Part shown: positions 25,174 to 34,336 of the stretch, in pieces
Layout of the letters: each line of letters opens with the position of its first letter
Position numbering within the stretch: position 1 is the stretch's first letter
Source: Cutibacterium granulosum
GTDB lineage: Bacteria; Actinomycetota; Actinomycetes; Propionibacteriales; Propionibacteriaceae
Length of the DNA: 64,000 nt
NCBI RefSeq assembly: GCF_900186975.1
Contig: NZ_LT906441.1
Span: 1,054,001-1,118,000, forward strand
Reading direction: 5' to 3'
Program-made: the position numbers and the translations under genes
Notes under the pieces: model-generated
Seen by the model: the letters and a program-made list of their open reading frames with translations, nothing else
Database searches by the model: none
Told to the model about the DNA's origin: nothing

Positions 25174-25310
25174 GAGGATCGTCGTCCTGCCATGACGTGT
25201 CCGCGGAGATTCTCGAAGGAAGCAGACAGGAGGTTTCGCGCCCGGCAGCTCTGTCGGCTGCTGCCCAGGCCCAGGGTGTCGATGAGAATGCGCTCGGCGG
25301 TTGCTGTCAC
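25170..25310 (-). CDS. Small overlapping cistron, 46 residues, unknown function
   Basis: GTG 25310 overlaps the pyruvyltransferase stop (GTGA) and TGA 25170 overlaps the flippase ATG (ATGA), so it fills the gap between the two genes exactly. Sequence begins VTATAERILIDTLGLGSS and ends LRGHVMAGRRSS. No family recognised. Perfect coupling on both sides argues for translation, either as a peptide or as a bridge that carries ribosomes to the flippase gene. It could also be the remnant of a larger gene. Confidence 0.45.
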   Translation of the reverse strand: MTATAERILIDTLGLGSSRQSCRARNLLSASFENLRGHVMAGRRSS

Positions 25311-26371
25311 GGGCGGGCCCCCACCGTCGCGGTGTGCATGGCTGTCACGATGGCCCGGCGTGAGGCGTGAAGCCGCTCCTGGGCACGTGCGACGCACTCG
25401 TCGTAGCGGGAGCGAGCCGCTGGGCTCTGTTGTAGGGCGCGTACCTGGTTGGCCACCGTGGCGGGGCTGAACGAGTAGACGTTGTGCACGTACTCGGTCA
25501 GACCGAGATCCTCGAACGCCCCGAATCCCTTGCGCTCGTAGGACAGGTGGACAACGTAGTGTCCGGCGGCCAGGGCCATGATGGCACCATGCAGACGAAC
25601 GGAGACGACGACGCGGGCGCGGTCCAGAGCCTGCAACCCCGCTTGGTCAAAGAGTTCCCCGGTGGCGATCCTGCTCGTCGTGGGTGCGTCATTGTTGGCC
25701 CCCACAGCACTTTGCACCAGTCCGTCGACGGGGCCTACGAGCCTGGCCAGCTCTGCGACGGACTGGTTCGCATGTCCGCGTAGGGTTCGGCTGCCAACAA
25801 TGGGCAATGCCATGTCGTCGAAAGGCAGCTGGATGCGGTTGAGGCTCAGCAAGGCGCAGTCGGGGGCACGGTGAGCGTGATCCATACGGCACTGGGCGAT
25901 CGACCGATCGTCTCGCAACCACGCATGGTCCATGCGCGACATCATTCGGGGAACGACGTGTCTGGAGAGCGGACCGAACGGGCCACAGCTCTGGGGCAGG
26001 TAGACGGTTGGAGTCGTGGTCCTGGACGCGAGGTACAGCTGCGGTACGTGGACCAGCCAGCTCTTGAGTGCTTCGATGGGCTGGCCGAAGCGCAGATATG
26101 CTCCGCCCACCCCCACGACGAGATCGTATGAGTCCAGGTGGGAAATACGACGAAGATAATCCCGGCTCAGGCCGTGACGTGTGGGTTTCGTCGAGATGCA
26201 GGTCGTGCGAGGCAGACGCAGCTCGGCGAAGTCCTCGGCGCGGGAGGCGAAAAGATCGATGTCGACCTCTGAGCCCAGGGACTCGTGGATGAAGGTGAGG
26301 GCTTCCTGCACGAGGAGGCCGTCGCCTGAGTTCCTGGGACTGTATGCGTGGAGCAGGGCGACACGTGTCAT
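25307..26371 (-). CDS. Polysaccharide pyruvyl transferase family protein
   Basis: 354 residues from ATG 26371, which overlaps the preceding glycosyltransferase stop (ATGA). The family (CsaB/WcaK type) adds ketal-linked pyruvate to sugars using phosphoenolpyruvate. Seen: the N-terminus VALLHAYSPRNSGDGLLVQE, GVGGAYLRFG, YLPQSCGPFGP, and the C-terminal RVVVSVRLHGAIMALAAGH, which matches the SxRLHG signature. A pyruvylated, acidic exopolymer is therefore predicted, in line with Ugd. Confidence 0.88.
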   Translation of the reverse strand: MTRVALLHAYSPRNSGDGLLVQEALTFIHESLGSEVDIDLFASRAEDFAELRLPRTTCISTKPTRHGLSRDYLRRISHLDSYDLVVGVGGAYLRFGQPIEALKSWLVHVPQLYLASRTTTPTVYLPQSCGPFGPLSRHVVPRMMSRMDHAWLRDDRSIAQCRMDHAHRAPDCALLSLNRIQLPFDDMALPIVGSRTLRGHANQSVAELARLVGPVDGLVQSAVGANNDAPTTSRIATGELFDQAGLQALDRARVVVSVRLHGAIMALAAGHYVVHLSYERKGFGAFEDLGLTEYVHNVYSFSPATVANQVRALQQSPAARSRYDECVARAQERLHASRRAIVTAMHTATVGARP

Positions 26372-27390
26372 GCGCACAGCCTTCGGTAGACGTTGATGTG
26401 GGCGTCGATCGATCGATCCCAGCTGAATTGACGTGCCCATTCCGGGCCATCATGGCGAACCTTCTGCAGCCATGCCGTGTCGGCCAGAGCTCGCGCCAGA
26501 CCATCGGCGATGGCCTCCCGCGAGGTGTCCTCGATCACGGCAGACGGGCCGGCGACCTCGGCCAGGGACCCATTCCTGGTGCAGGCCACAGGCGTACCAG
26601 CACCGAGCGCCTCCAGCACGGGCAGACCGAAACCTTCGTAATGGCTCGGGAACACGAAGATCGCGCAGTGTTGGTAGAGCCACATGCGTTCCTCGTCGCT
26701 CACGAATCCCAGGTACTCGATGTTGTCACGAGCCTCGAAGGCGCGAATGGATTCCTCGAAGTCCCACGCTTTGCGCCCGGCGACGACGAGTTTCATTCCG
26801 GTGAGGTCCGGTGAGTCGAATGCCTCGGCGAGGGCGACGAGATTCTTGCGAGGCTCGACATTTCCCAGATACAGCACGAAAGGCTCGTGCTCGAGGTGGG
26901 ACAGCCGCTCCGGTGGCTCCGACGGACCTGCCGTGATCTTCGGGTCGAATCCGTGCGGAATGACGGTGATGTCGTCCGGATCGACGCCGAACACGTCACG
27001 GATGTCGTTCGCACTGGAGTGGGAGACGGTGATGACGTGGTCGCACAGGTGGATTGCCGCCCTCACCCGCGCGGTCCACACGGCCTGGGCACGGCGGCTG
27101 CGGGACACGGTCGTCCATCGGGATGCCAGACCATGCACTGTCACGACGCTGGGGCGTCGGAGAGGAAGGAGTGGCCCGGTGTCGGCGATGTAGTGGATGA
27201 CCTGCACCTGCTGGGGTGGATTCACGCCGTAGAGCGATTCCCGGAGAGCAGTCAACGGGGCTGATGAGGCGTACGGGATGTGCTCGATCTCAACCCCCCG
27301 CTCGATGAGACCGGATTCGAGATTGCGAGCGTAGGTGGTGTTGCCGCCGACATTTCGCTCGATGAAACGTCCCGAGAGGCTGACTCTCAT
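26368..27390 (-). CDS. Glycosyltransferase family 4, first of two
   Basis: 340 residues, GT-B fold. The donor-site motif FPSHYEGFGLPVLEALGAGT has the E-x7-E pattern of retaining GT4 enzymes. The N-terminal acceptor half includes SGRFIERNVGGNTTYARNLE. The start overlaps the stop of the next GT4 gene upstream (ATGA), and its own stop overlaps the pyruvyltransferase start. It transfers a sugar during repeat-unit assembly on the lipid carrier; donor unknown. Confidence 0.93.
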   Translation of the reverse strand: MRVSLSGRFIERNVGGNTTYARNLESGLIERGVEIEHIPYASSAPLTALRESLYGVNPPQQVQVIHYIADTGPLLPLRRPSVVTVHGLASRWTTVSRSRRAQAVWTARVRAAIHLCDHVITVSHSSANDIRDVFGVDPDDITVIPHGFDPKITAGPSEPPERLSHLEHEPFVLYLGNVEPRKNLVALAEAFDSPDLTGMKLVVAGRKAWDFEESIRAFEARDNIEYLGFVSDEERMWLYQHCAIFVFPSHYEGFGLPVLEALGAGTPVACTRNGSLAEVAGPSAVIEDTSREAIADGLARALADTAWLQKVRHDGPEWARQFSWDRSIDAHINVYRRLCA

Positions 27391-28505
27391 GATGCCCTCC
27401 TGTGGTTGTCCGGGGAGGATGGGGTGCTCTGTGGAGTGTAGACCTCGAGCAGAGCCGCCCGCTGTGCCTCAGATGTGTTGTGGTTCAGATGGGCGGACCA
27501 CAACGCGTAGTTGCTCCGACGTGCTGATTCGTCCGCCACGAGTGACACGAGGGCCTTGGCGATCTCGGACGGGTTCGATCCGCGGACGCCGGAGGGGGCG
27601 TCATACAGGTACGCGGCATCCCGAGCGATGATGGGAAGTCCCATGGCGTGGGCCTCGAGGATGGCGACGGGGAATCCCTCCCAGCGCCCAGGATGGAGGT
27701 AGGCGCTGGACTTCTCGAGTCTGACCATGATGTCTGCGGCGTCGAGCCATCCCGTGACCTTGATTCCGTGCCGACGTAGGGCGGCCACGCCATCAGGATC
27801 GCCGTCCCCGATCCACTGGATCGTCGTTTCGCGGTCGCTTCGTGCGAGCTCGTCTGCCACGCGACAGATGAACTCGGGGTCCCGTTGGGGGACGATACGG
27901 CCCATGACGGTGACAACACGGTGTTCTGGCAATGACTGCACCGCGTCATGGGTGTGGAATTGTGCAGCCGCGACATTGGGCACGAAGACGGTCCGTCTGG
28001 CATGCATGTCGTGGGCGAGTTTCTGCTCCCGTGTGCTGCACGCGGCAATGACCTCCGTGTTGCGTGTCAGAAGGGCTTCAGCGGCGTGTATGGCTGCGCG
28101 CTTCACCGGCCCGATGTCAAGTCTTTCGAAGCCGTAGGCATGCGGTGTGTACACCACTCGGTGTCGAGGGCTGTTGCGGATGGCGAGACGCACGTAGACT
28201 CCAGCGAAACTGGAGTGGGCGTGGATGATGTCGGGTTGCCATGCGACGACCAGGGAGCGGATGGCTCTGATACGGGCGAGGTGTCCGTCGGGCAGAGCAT
28301 GAACCTCCAGGAACTTCTCGTCAGGTGCGTTGAGGTCACCACGTGAACGACCCAGTGTTCCGAGGAGTCCATGATCCATCTCCGGGATGTCACCTGCATA
28401 GGACAGAATGGCGCTCCGAGTACCGCCCAGGAAACATTCCGTGACGTGCAGAATGCGAGGATGTCGGTCTGGATGTGGGGGAATTGCATGGCAGCTGTCG
28501 ATCAT
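27387..28505 (-). CDS. Glycosyltransferase family 4, second of two
   Basis: 372 residues, GT-B fold. HPGRWEGFPVAILEAHAMGL carries the E-x7-E donor motif, and RVVTVMGRIVPQRDPEFICR is the usual inter-domain strand. ILHVTECFLGGTRSAIL near the N-terminus is the acceptor-domain loop. ATG 28505 overlaps the polymerase stop by four bases. Distinct in sequence from its neighbour, so the two should add different residues. Confidence 0.93.
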   Translation of the reverse strand: MIDSCHAIPPHPDRHPRILHVTECFLGGTRSAILSYAGDIPEMDHGLLGTLGRSRGDLNAPDEKFLEVHALPDGHLARIRAIRSLVVAWQPDIIHAHSSFAGVYVRLAIRNSPRHRVVYTPHAYGFERLDIGPVKRAAIHAAEALLTRNTEVIAACSTREQKLAHDMHARRTVFVPNVAAAQFHTHDAVQSLPEHRVVTVMGRIVPQRDPEFICRVADELARSDRETTIQWIGDGDPDGVAALRRHGIKVTGWLDAADIMVRLEKSSAYLHPGRWEGFPVAILEAHAMGLPIIARDAAYLYDAPSGVRGSNPSEIAKALVSLVADESARRSNYALWSAHLNHNTSEAQRAALLEVYTPQSTPSSPDNHRRAS

Positions 28506-29995
28506 CGTGAGAATCCCCTCAATTCATGTCTCTGGTGCGATGTCTTGTGAACTGGTGAATGGTCATGGGTCATCGAATGGCCCATGAAGAATATCAATGC
28601 CACGGCTGCGGGAAAGAATCTTCCCAAGGTCCAGTACGTGAACCGCGGCAGTTCGAGAAGGCCGAGGAAGAGGGTTGAGTACGCAATGAGTGCCACATCA
28701 GAACCCTCTCGTGCCCTCCGGTACACGTAGCCAAGGGAGATACCAAGTATGAGCCAGAATGTCAGACCGCCGATGAGACCGAGATCGGCGATTGGCGTCA
28801 GATAGGACCCACTGTTGTTGAACTCGGGGGTCGCATACCAGGACAGCGTGGAGAACCACCAATCCTCCGGTAGCAAACCACCAAATGATGGTGCCCCGAA
28901 GATGGATGAGAATCCTGGAAAGTCAAAGACGAATGGGATGGTGAAGTATATGGGGTGTGGAGATCCGGTCACCTGGGAGTAGAAGAGGGCGTTGTTGTTG
29001 AACGACGTCGTGTAGTAGGCCAGCAGTCTGTCAAGTACCCATGGGACGAATGACGTGTCACCGGACTGTGAGTAGAAGATCCAGCTCCGGAAGTACTCCG
29101 AGGCGGAGAAGACGATGACGAGGAATGCGAGTCCGATCACGGGGATGAGATTCATGAGAAGTCGGTGATTCCTCATGAAATGACTCGTCACGATGAGGAC
29201 AAGCACCGCTGGGATGACGACCTCCATGAGTGCAAGACGTTCCGCATAGAACAATGCACGGAACATGCCCGTCAGAAGGACGAAGCACCAGAGTTTGCCA
29301 ATCTTTCTGGTCGTGGTGTATCGATATGCCCCCAAGGCTGACACGATGCAGGAGACCTGTGTGAGGGTTGTCACTCCCGAGACCGGAGCCAAACGTTGCT
29401 TGAGGAATGAGATGGCCCCCATGTCCCGATGGATCACGGCCAGGAACAGTTCCAAGGTCGCTCCGCGTGCAGTGGCGATGACGGCCCAGGACACGTATCC
29501 CAGGACGACGATGAGACCCAGGGCGTGGTACCACCCTTCTATCACGTGCGGTTCGGCGTCGGACTCCACTCTGCCTGCTCGAGAGGCAGGGGTCACGTGG
29601 GTTGCCAGCGTCATGCCGAGGCAGAGAGCCACGATGGCTGCCACAGTGAGTGTGAACTCCGGTGTGTGGAAATATTTGCTCGTTGACCAGTTGTCGAACC
29701 TGCTTGCGGGGTAGAGGAGTGTGCACAACGCAAGTACGCCGGAGAATGCGATGACGATGAATCGTGGCTCCAACCAGAAGGCCCAGGTTGCGTGGCGAGG
29801 GGCAGGTTCTGGTGAGGCACAGCGACTGTCTGAACATGATTCGCCGTCCAGGATCGCTCGACGAGGGCTGACGTAGGGACGATGGTCGTAGGTGCTGGAT
29901 GATTCTGGGGGAAGGAGATGTGCTGGCCGCCGAGGTGCTGAGTGGCTGGGGCGGTTCAAGGGGTGTCGTCCGTTCGGTTCTCCGTCGTGCAACAT
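28502..29995 (-). CDS. O-antigen/exopolysaccharide polymerase-like membrane protein (Wzy-like)
   Basis: 497 residues from ATG 29995, which overlaps the preceding stop as TGATG. The longer open frame lies inside the sugar-transferase gene and is rejected. About 12 membrane helices with a large periplasmic loop (about 370-420; PSFGGLLPEDWWFSTLSWYA) fit Wzy-type polymerases, which vary greatly in sequence. The first 80 residues are hydrophilic and Arg/Pro/Ser-rich. Called by topology and by its place between transferase genes. Confidence 0.75.
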   Translation of the reverse strand: MLHDGEPNGRHPLNRPSHSAPRRPAHLLPPESSSTYDHRPYVSPRRAILDGESCSDSRCASPEPAPRHATWAFWLEPRFIVIAFSGVLALCTLLYPASRFDNWSTSKYFHTPEFTLTVAAIVALCLGMTLATHVTPASRAGRVESDAEPHVIEGWYHALGLIVVLGYVSWAVIATARGATLELFLAVIHRDMGAISFLKQRLAPVSGVTTLTQVSCIVSALGAYRYTTTRKIGKLWCFVLLTGMFRALFYAERLALMEVVIPAVLVLIVTSHFMRNHRLLMNLIPVIGLAFLVIVFSASEYFRSWIFYSQSGDTSFVPWVLDRLLAYYTTSFNNNALFYSQVTGSPHPIYFTIPFVFDFPGFSSIFGAPSFGGLLPEDWWFSTLSWYATPEFNNSGSYLTPIADLGLIGGLTFWLILGISLGYVYRRAREGSDVALIAYSTLFLGLLELPRFTYWTLGRFFPAAVALIFFMGHSMTHDHSPVHKTSHQRHELRGFSR

Positions 29996-31473
29996 CAATA
30001 TGCTCCGTTGGGGAACAGCACGACCTTGACCGTCTTGAGGATGATCGAGATGTCTCCCAGAAGGGACCAGTTCTCGACGTACCTGAGGTCGAGTCGGATG
30101 GCTTCCTCGAGTGGTAGGTCTGAGCGCCCTCCAATTTGCCACAGCCCCGTGATCCCAGGTTTGACGAGCAGGCGTCGATGAGTTGGCCCCTCATACTCGT
30201 CCACCTCGCGTTGCACTTGAGGACGTGGCCCGACGATGCTCATCGAGCCTCGAAGGACGGTCCAGAACTGGGGCAGTTCGTCGATGGAATACTTTCTGAT
30301 GAATCTGCCGACCTTGGTGATTCTTGGGTCATCCTCCATCTTGAACAGGAGTGCAGACCCACCGTTGGCGTCGATGAGTTCCGCCATACGCGCTTCGGCA
30401 TCCACTGCCATGCTTCGGAATTTGTGAATCGTGAAGGGTTTCCCATTCTCGCCGATGCGTTCCTGTTTGAAGATGACTGGTCCGCCGTCCTCCAGTCGGA
30501 TGGCGAGTGCCGTGACCGCCATGGTTGGTGAGAAGACAATCAAGGCCACAGTTGACGCCAAAATGTCGAATACTCTTTTGATGAGATACTTTATTCCGGA
30601 GTATCTGGCCAGATCGACGTGAACGAGGTTGAGCCCCGCTGCCTCGTATGTGCTCATCCGCGGTCCGGCGACATCGATGAGTTCGGGTATGAAGAGGAGC
30701 TGGGTACGACAGTCCTCAAGATCCCAGGACAATTGCTTTGTCTGCACGCTCGACATACCGCCGGCGGCCACCACGGCAGAGAGTGGAAACTCGCGAACCT
30801 CCTTGAGGAGCTGTGGGTAGCCGAGTACTGGCAGGTCTGCAGGAAGGTCACTGCATTTCTGTGGTTCCTCCCCGTTGAGGCAAACGGCAGCAGGTGCGTA
30901 ACCGACGGCGATGTTCCGGCGAAGAGTCTGGACGGTTCGCTCGACCTCTGGGCCAGCCCCGATCACAAGTGTCGGGATCAGGAATCGTCCTTGCTTGCGG
31001 GACCGTTGGATGACTTTCCGGATCACCTTCCGCTCGAGGCACATGAGGATCAGTCCCAAGGGCAACGCAATGAGGAACAGGGATCGGGACACCGACAACT
31101 TGAACAGGTAGCTGAGAACTGCCAGAACGCCGAAGACCCACAGGGTTCCACGCATGGCCAGTTGGTACTGCTGAAGGCCAGAGCCCACCAGTCGGATTCG
31201 ATGGCTGCCATTGGTGGAAAGGACGACGAGCCACACACTCCCAAGGCCCAGGGCGAGCGTCGGATAGGTGAGGCACCGAGCCCCGGCCAGAGGGGTGTCG
31301 GGATCGGGTATGCGGATGTACAACGTTGCCATGAGCGCCGAGGCAATGGCCAAGGCATCGCCAAGGACAAGCACATTGCGTATGTGGCTCGGCCAAGATG
31401 GATGTCTCACACCCGTTGGCTTGCTACTGGGAATGATGATGCCTTTCGGATACGGCGTACGTGCTGGTACCAA
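29995..31473 (-). CDS. Polyprenyl-phosphate sugar phosphotransferase (initiating enzyme)
   Basis: 492 residues. The N-terminal half has four to five membrane helices and a CoA-binding-like Rossmann part (IPTLVIGAGPEVERTVQTLR). The C-terminal bacterial sugar-transferase domain has IFKQERIGENGKPFTIHKFR, YSIDELPQFWTVLRGSMSIV, GPRPQ and KPGITGLWQI, as in WbaP/WcaJ-type enzymes. It loads the first hexose-1-phosphate onto undecaprenyl phosphate and is the first gene of the operon. The start given is TTG 31473, with CAGG four bases upstream; a GTG about 21 codons later is possible. Confidence 0.93.
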   Translation of the reverse strand: MVPARTPYPKGIIIPSSKPTGVRHPSWPSHIRNVLVLGDALAIASALMATLYIRIPDPDTPLAGARCLTYPTLALGLGSVWLVVLSTNGSHRIRLVGSGLQQYQLAMRGTLWVFGVLAVLSYLFKLSVSRSLFLIALPLGLILMCLERKVIRKVIQRSRKQGRFLIPTLVIGAGPEVERTVQTLRRNIAVGYAPAAVCLNGEEPQKCSDLPADLPVLGYPQLLKEVREFPLSAVVAAGGMSSVQTKQLSWDLEDCRTQLLFIPELIDVAGPRMSTYEAAGLNLVHVDLARYSGIKYLIKRVFDILASTVALIVFSPTMAVTALAIRLEDGGPVIFKQERIGENGKPFTIHKFRSMAVDAEARMAELIDANGGSALLFKMEDDPRITKVGRFIRKYSIDELPQFWTVLRGSMSIVGPRPQVQREVDEYEGPTHRRLLVKPGITGLWQIGGRSDLPLEEAIRLDLRYVENWSLLGDISIILKTVKVVLFPNGAY

Positions 31474-31628
31474 GAAACCTGAACTCCGGTCATGCTAACA
31501 TTTGGCTTGGCATCTTGCTCAGCACCCCCATCCAAAATCAGTCTCCTTGGACGGAGAACTTGGGGCGGGATTTCCCGTATCGGCTCCGATGGTGCGCGGA
31601 AGGTGGAGACAGGACAAGGGGATCCAGC

Positions 31629-32717
31629 GTGGATGACGATGATGAGCTTGACCTCTTTGGTGCCGATGAGGGTGTTCCCCCGCGGCGCGGTATGGATGCA
31701 CACAGGCAGGACGAGGAATCGATCACCGAGGGCGTTGGAGCGGCATCATCGGGGCATCGTCGTCGTGCCCCAGTGATCTTCCTGTGTGCTGTGCTGGCCA
31801 TCATCCTGCTTGTCGTCGGTGTTCTGGGCTATTTCCTCAAGCACCTCACCAATGGTCTGGACGAGATCAATCGGGAGCCTCTCACGATGCCCACCGCGAG
31901 CCCCCGCCCCAGCACGGCTACGGATGGCGCTCGAACCTTCGTACTCCTGGGATCGGACTCCCGGGGTTGGGATCGAGGTCGGTCCGACTCCCTGATGGTG
32001 GCATACCTGCCAGCGGATCGAGAGCATCTGTACCTCATCAGCTTCCTGCGTGACATGTGGGTGACGATCCCGCCCAACAAGGTCATCGGCAAACCTTCCC
32101 AGGCCAAGATCAACGCTGCATATTCGTGGGGTGGCGTGCCGCTGACCATTCAGACCCTTGAAAGTTTGACGAATGTACGCATGGATCATGCTGCCGTCAT
32201 CGACTTCACTGGTTTCAAGGAACTCACGACCGCTCTTGGCGGTGTACAGGTGTACAACGATCAGGATTCCACCATTGAGGGCATGCACTTTCCAGCAGGA
32301 GACATCACGCTCAAAGGCAATGCGGCCCTCAAGTACGTCCGCGAACGCCGGGATCTCAAGAACGGCGATCTTGATCGTGCGCGCCGTCAGCGGGATGTCC
32401 TCACGGCCATCATCGACAAAACCCTCTCTGCGGGTACGCTCGCCAATCCCTCGAAGTTCGATGACGTCGCCACCTTGGCCGGACGTACCATGACCGTCGA
32501 CGACAAGCTCACCAATTCGGAGATTCGCAAACTTGCCATGAGTCTGCGATTCACCTCCGGTGACAAGGTCGTGCAGGTGCAAGCCCCCATTTCCGGGTTT
32601 GGCAGGTCGAAGGACGGTCAGGCCTATGACGTCGTCGACAAGGAAGGGCTGCAGGAGCTCTCGGATGCCATGCGCAACGACACCATGGATGTGTACGTCG
32701 AGAATCACCCACAGTGA
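31629..32717 (+). CDS. LytR-CpsA-Psr (LCP) family cell-wall ligase
   Basis: Membrane-anchored phosphotransferase that attaches glycopolymers to peptidoglycan, 362 residues. A cytoplasmic acidic N-terminus is followed by one membrane helix (about 45-68) and an LCP domain containing FVLLGSDSRGW, RSDSLMVAYLP, SFLRDMWVTIP, KINAAYSWGG and YVRERRDLKNGDLDRARRQR. These include the conserved Arg/Asp residues for lipid pyrophosphate binding. GTG 31629 follows AAGGGGA. It is divergent from the sugar operon and probably completes it by anchoring the polymer. Confidence 0.92.
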   Translation: MDDDDELDLFGADEGVPPRRGMDAHRQDEESITEGVGAASSGHRRRAPVIFLCAVLAIILLVVGVLGYFLKHLTNGLDEINREPLTMPTASPRPSTATDGARTFVLLGSDSRGWDRGRSDSLMVAYLPADREHLYLISFLRDMWVTIPPNKVIGKPSQAKINAAYSWGGVPLTIQTLESLTNVRMDHAAVIDFTGFKELTTALGGVQVYNDQDSTIEGMHFPAGDITLKGNAALKYVRERRDLKNGDLDRARRQRDVLTAIIDKTLSAGTLANPSKFDDVATLAGRTMTVDDKLTNSEIRKLAMSLRFTSGDKVVQVQAPISGFGRSKDGQAYDVVDKEGLQELSDAMRNDTMDVYVENHPQ

Positions 32718-32796
32718 GCCGTACCGGTCACGGCCGTGATGCATTGACCGAATACTCTGGGCACTGCGATGCTCGATCACAACCTCGGGAGGATCC

Positions 32797-33753
32797 ATGG
32801 ACACCATCACCCTCACTGCCGACGACGGTGCGCAGATTGACGTGCTCATCTGGCGGCCTGGTTGTCAACCGCGTGGATTCATCCAACTGGTGCACGGGTT
32901 CGCCGAGTACGCTGCTCGCTACGACGAGTTCGCACGTTGCCTGGCGCAGTCTGGCTGGCTCGTGGTGGCCAACGATCACCGTGGCCACGGACCGCGGGCA
33001 CTGGCGGACGGCACCCTCGGGCAGGCCCCCGACCGGGGCTACCATCAGATCGTTGACGACCTGTGTCGAGTGACCGATGATGTGCGCTCCCAGCACCCGA
33101 AGCTGCCCTGGATCCTCGTGGGTCATTCGATGGGGTCGTTCCTGGCGCGGATCGTCGCAGCTCGTCGGGGCCGGGAAATGACTGCGCTCGTGCTACTGGG
33201 GACCGGAGCTTCAGCAGGCCCATTGGCGAAGGTGGCTCGTGGTGCGGCGACCAGCCAGATTGTCATGGCTGGTGAGGATTCTGCCAGTCGAGTGATGGAG
33301 ACCCTGATCTTTGGCTCCATGAATCTTCGGTTTCGTCCCGTTCGTACCCGGTTCGACTGGCTCAGCCGACAGGCCAGTGAGGTGGACGCCTACTGCAATG
33401 ATCCACTGTGCGGATTCACTGCCTCGGTGGGGCTGTACCGGGAGCTGGTTCGGCTCAGTGAGACGAGCAACTCCAGTACGATCCTACGAGCCATTCCACC
33501 GCGGCTGCCGGTACTGCTCATGAGCGGTGACAGCGATCCGGTCGGCGGCAACGGCAGGGGAGTGCGTCGCGTGGCCGGTGAGCTTACGGCGAACGGGGTG
33601 CTCCAGGTGGACGTCCATCTGGAGCCTGATGCTCGACATGAGCTGCTGCACGAACGAGACCGGGAACAGACGTATCGGCTTCTGGAGACGTGGATCGGCA
33701 AGACGGTTGAGGCTCGCTCGGACCATCCCCGATGTGCGGTCTCACCAAGGTGA
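32797..33753 (+). CDS. Alpha/beta hydrolase, monoacylglycerol-lipase-like (S33)
   Basis: 318 residues; GGGAGG six bases before ATG. The nucleophile elbow is GHSMGS (Ser111), the oxyanion loop QLVHGFAEYAARYDEFA, and NDHRGHG is typical of the monoglyceride-lipase/lysophospholipase group. MSGDSDPVGGNG gives the Asp and LEPDARHELLHE the His of the triad. Cytoplasmic; it likely acts on a small lipid ester. Not obviously linked to its neighbours. Confidence 0.92.
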   Translation: MDTITLTADDGAQIDVLIWRPGCQPRGFIQLVHGFAEYAARYDEFARCLAQSGWLVVANDHRGHGPRALADGTLGQAPDRGYHQIVDDLCRVTDDVRSQHPKLPWILVGHSMGSFLARIVAARRGREMTALVLLGTGASAGPLAKVARGAATSQIVMAGEDSASRVMETLIFGSMNLRFRPVRTRFDWLSRQASEVDAYCNDPLCGFTASVGLYRELVRLSETSNSSTILRAIPPRLPVLLMSGDSDPVGGNGRGVRRVAGELTANGVLQVDVHLEPDARHELLHERDREQTYRLLETWIGKTVEARSDHPRCAVSPR

Positions 33754-33999
33754 CGCCGTGACAAGGCCGTATCCTCTGCCTCCGATGAATCTTCCGGGAG
33801 GGGTGACGGCTGGCCAGCGCCCAGGAGACGCTGGCTCGTGTCGTGGCACAGTGGCCCCGGAGTCGGATTTCGCTGCAGGGATGCAGATCTGTGAGCGAAG
33901 GATACGACGAACGAGTGAAAACTGGGTCGATTGTGCCAATTCCTCGCTGCACGATCGTGCGTAGGAGGTAGCCCCCTGCTGCCCGGTCGACGTTCATCT

Positions 34000-34262
34000 T
34001 ATAAGCTGGTAGGAGCTGGTGCTGGGAAGGTCGTGATCGCGTGAGGTCATGGGTTGGACCAGCAGTGAAAGGGAATCCGGTGAAACTCCGGAACTGCCCC
34101 GCAGCGGTGAATGGGAACGAGATCACCATTGACGCCATCCCGTCCGGGACGACGGCAATCAAGCACTGGGCTTCGGCCCCGGGAAGCGGTGACGTAGGAC
34201 TCGTCAACGACGAGACGCCCATGAGTCCGAAGACCTGCCAGCATGTTGCCGCACCCGGTGCG
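34000..34262 (+). ncRNA. Cobalamin (AdoCbl) riboswitch upstream of mutAB
   Basis: The conserved core GGGAATCCGGTGAAACTCCG followed by GAACTGCCCCGCAGCGGTGA lies at 34071-34110. The B12 box, AGTCCGAAGACCTGCCAGCA, lies at 34224-34243. This is the cobalamin class (RF00174). Downstream, CGCACC/GGTGCG at about 34248-34261 and a GGTCCCC/GGGGAGGAC hairpin near 34275-34293 could form the expression platform before the mutA ribosome site. It places the coenzyme-B12-dependent mutase under direct cofactor control. Confidence 0.93.
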
Positions 34263-34336
34263 ACGACAATGACGTGGTCCCCGAGGGGAGGACGACGACG
34301 TATGTCTATCCAAAGCGGAGCAGGAGTCTGAAGAGT

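Noticed and set aside
29996-30142. N-terminal extension of the Wzy-like frame
   Set aside because: It lies inside the sugar-transferase gene, and ATG 29995 with TGATG coupling is a better start.
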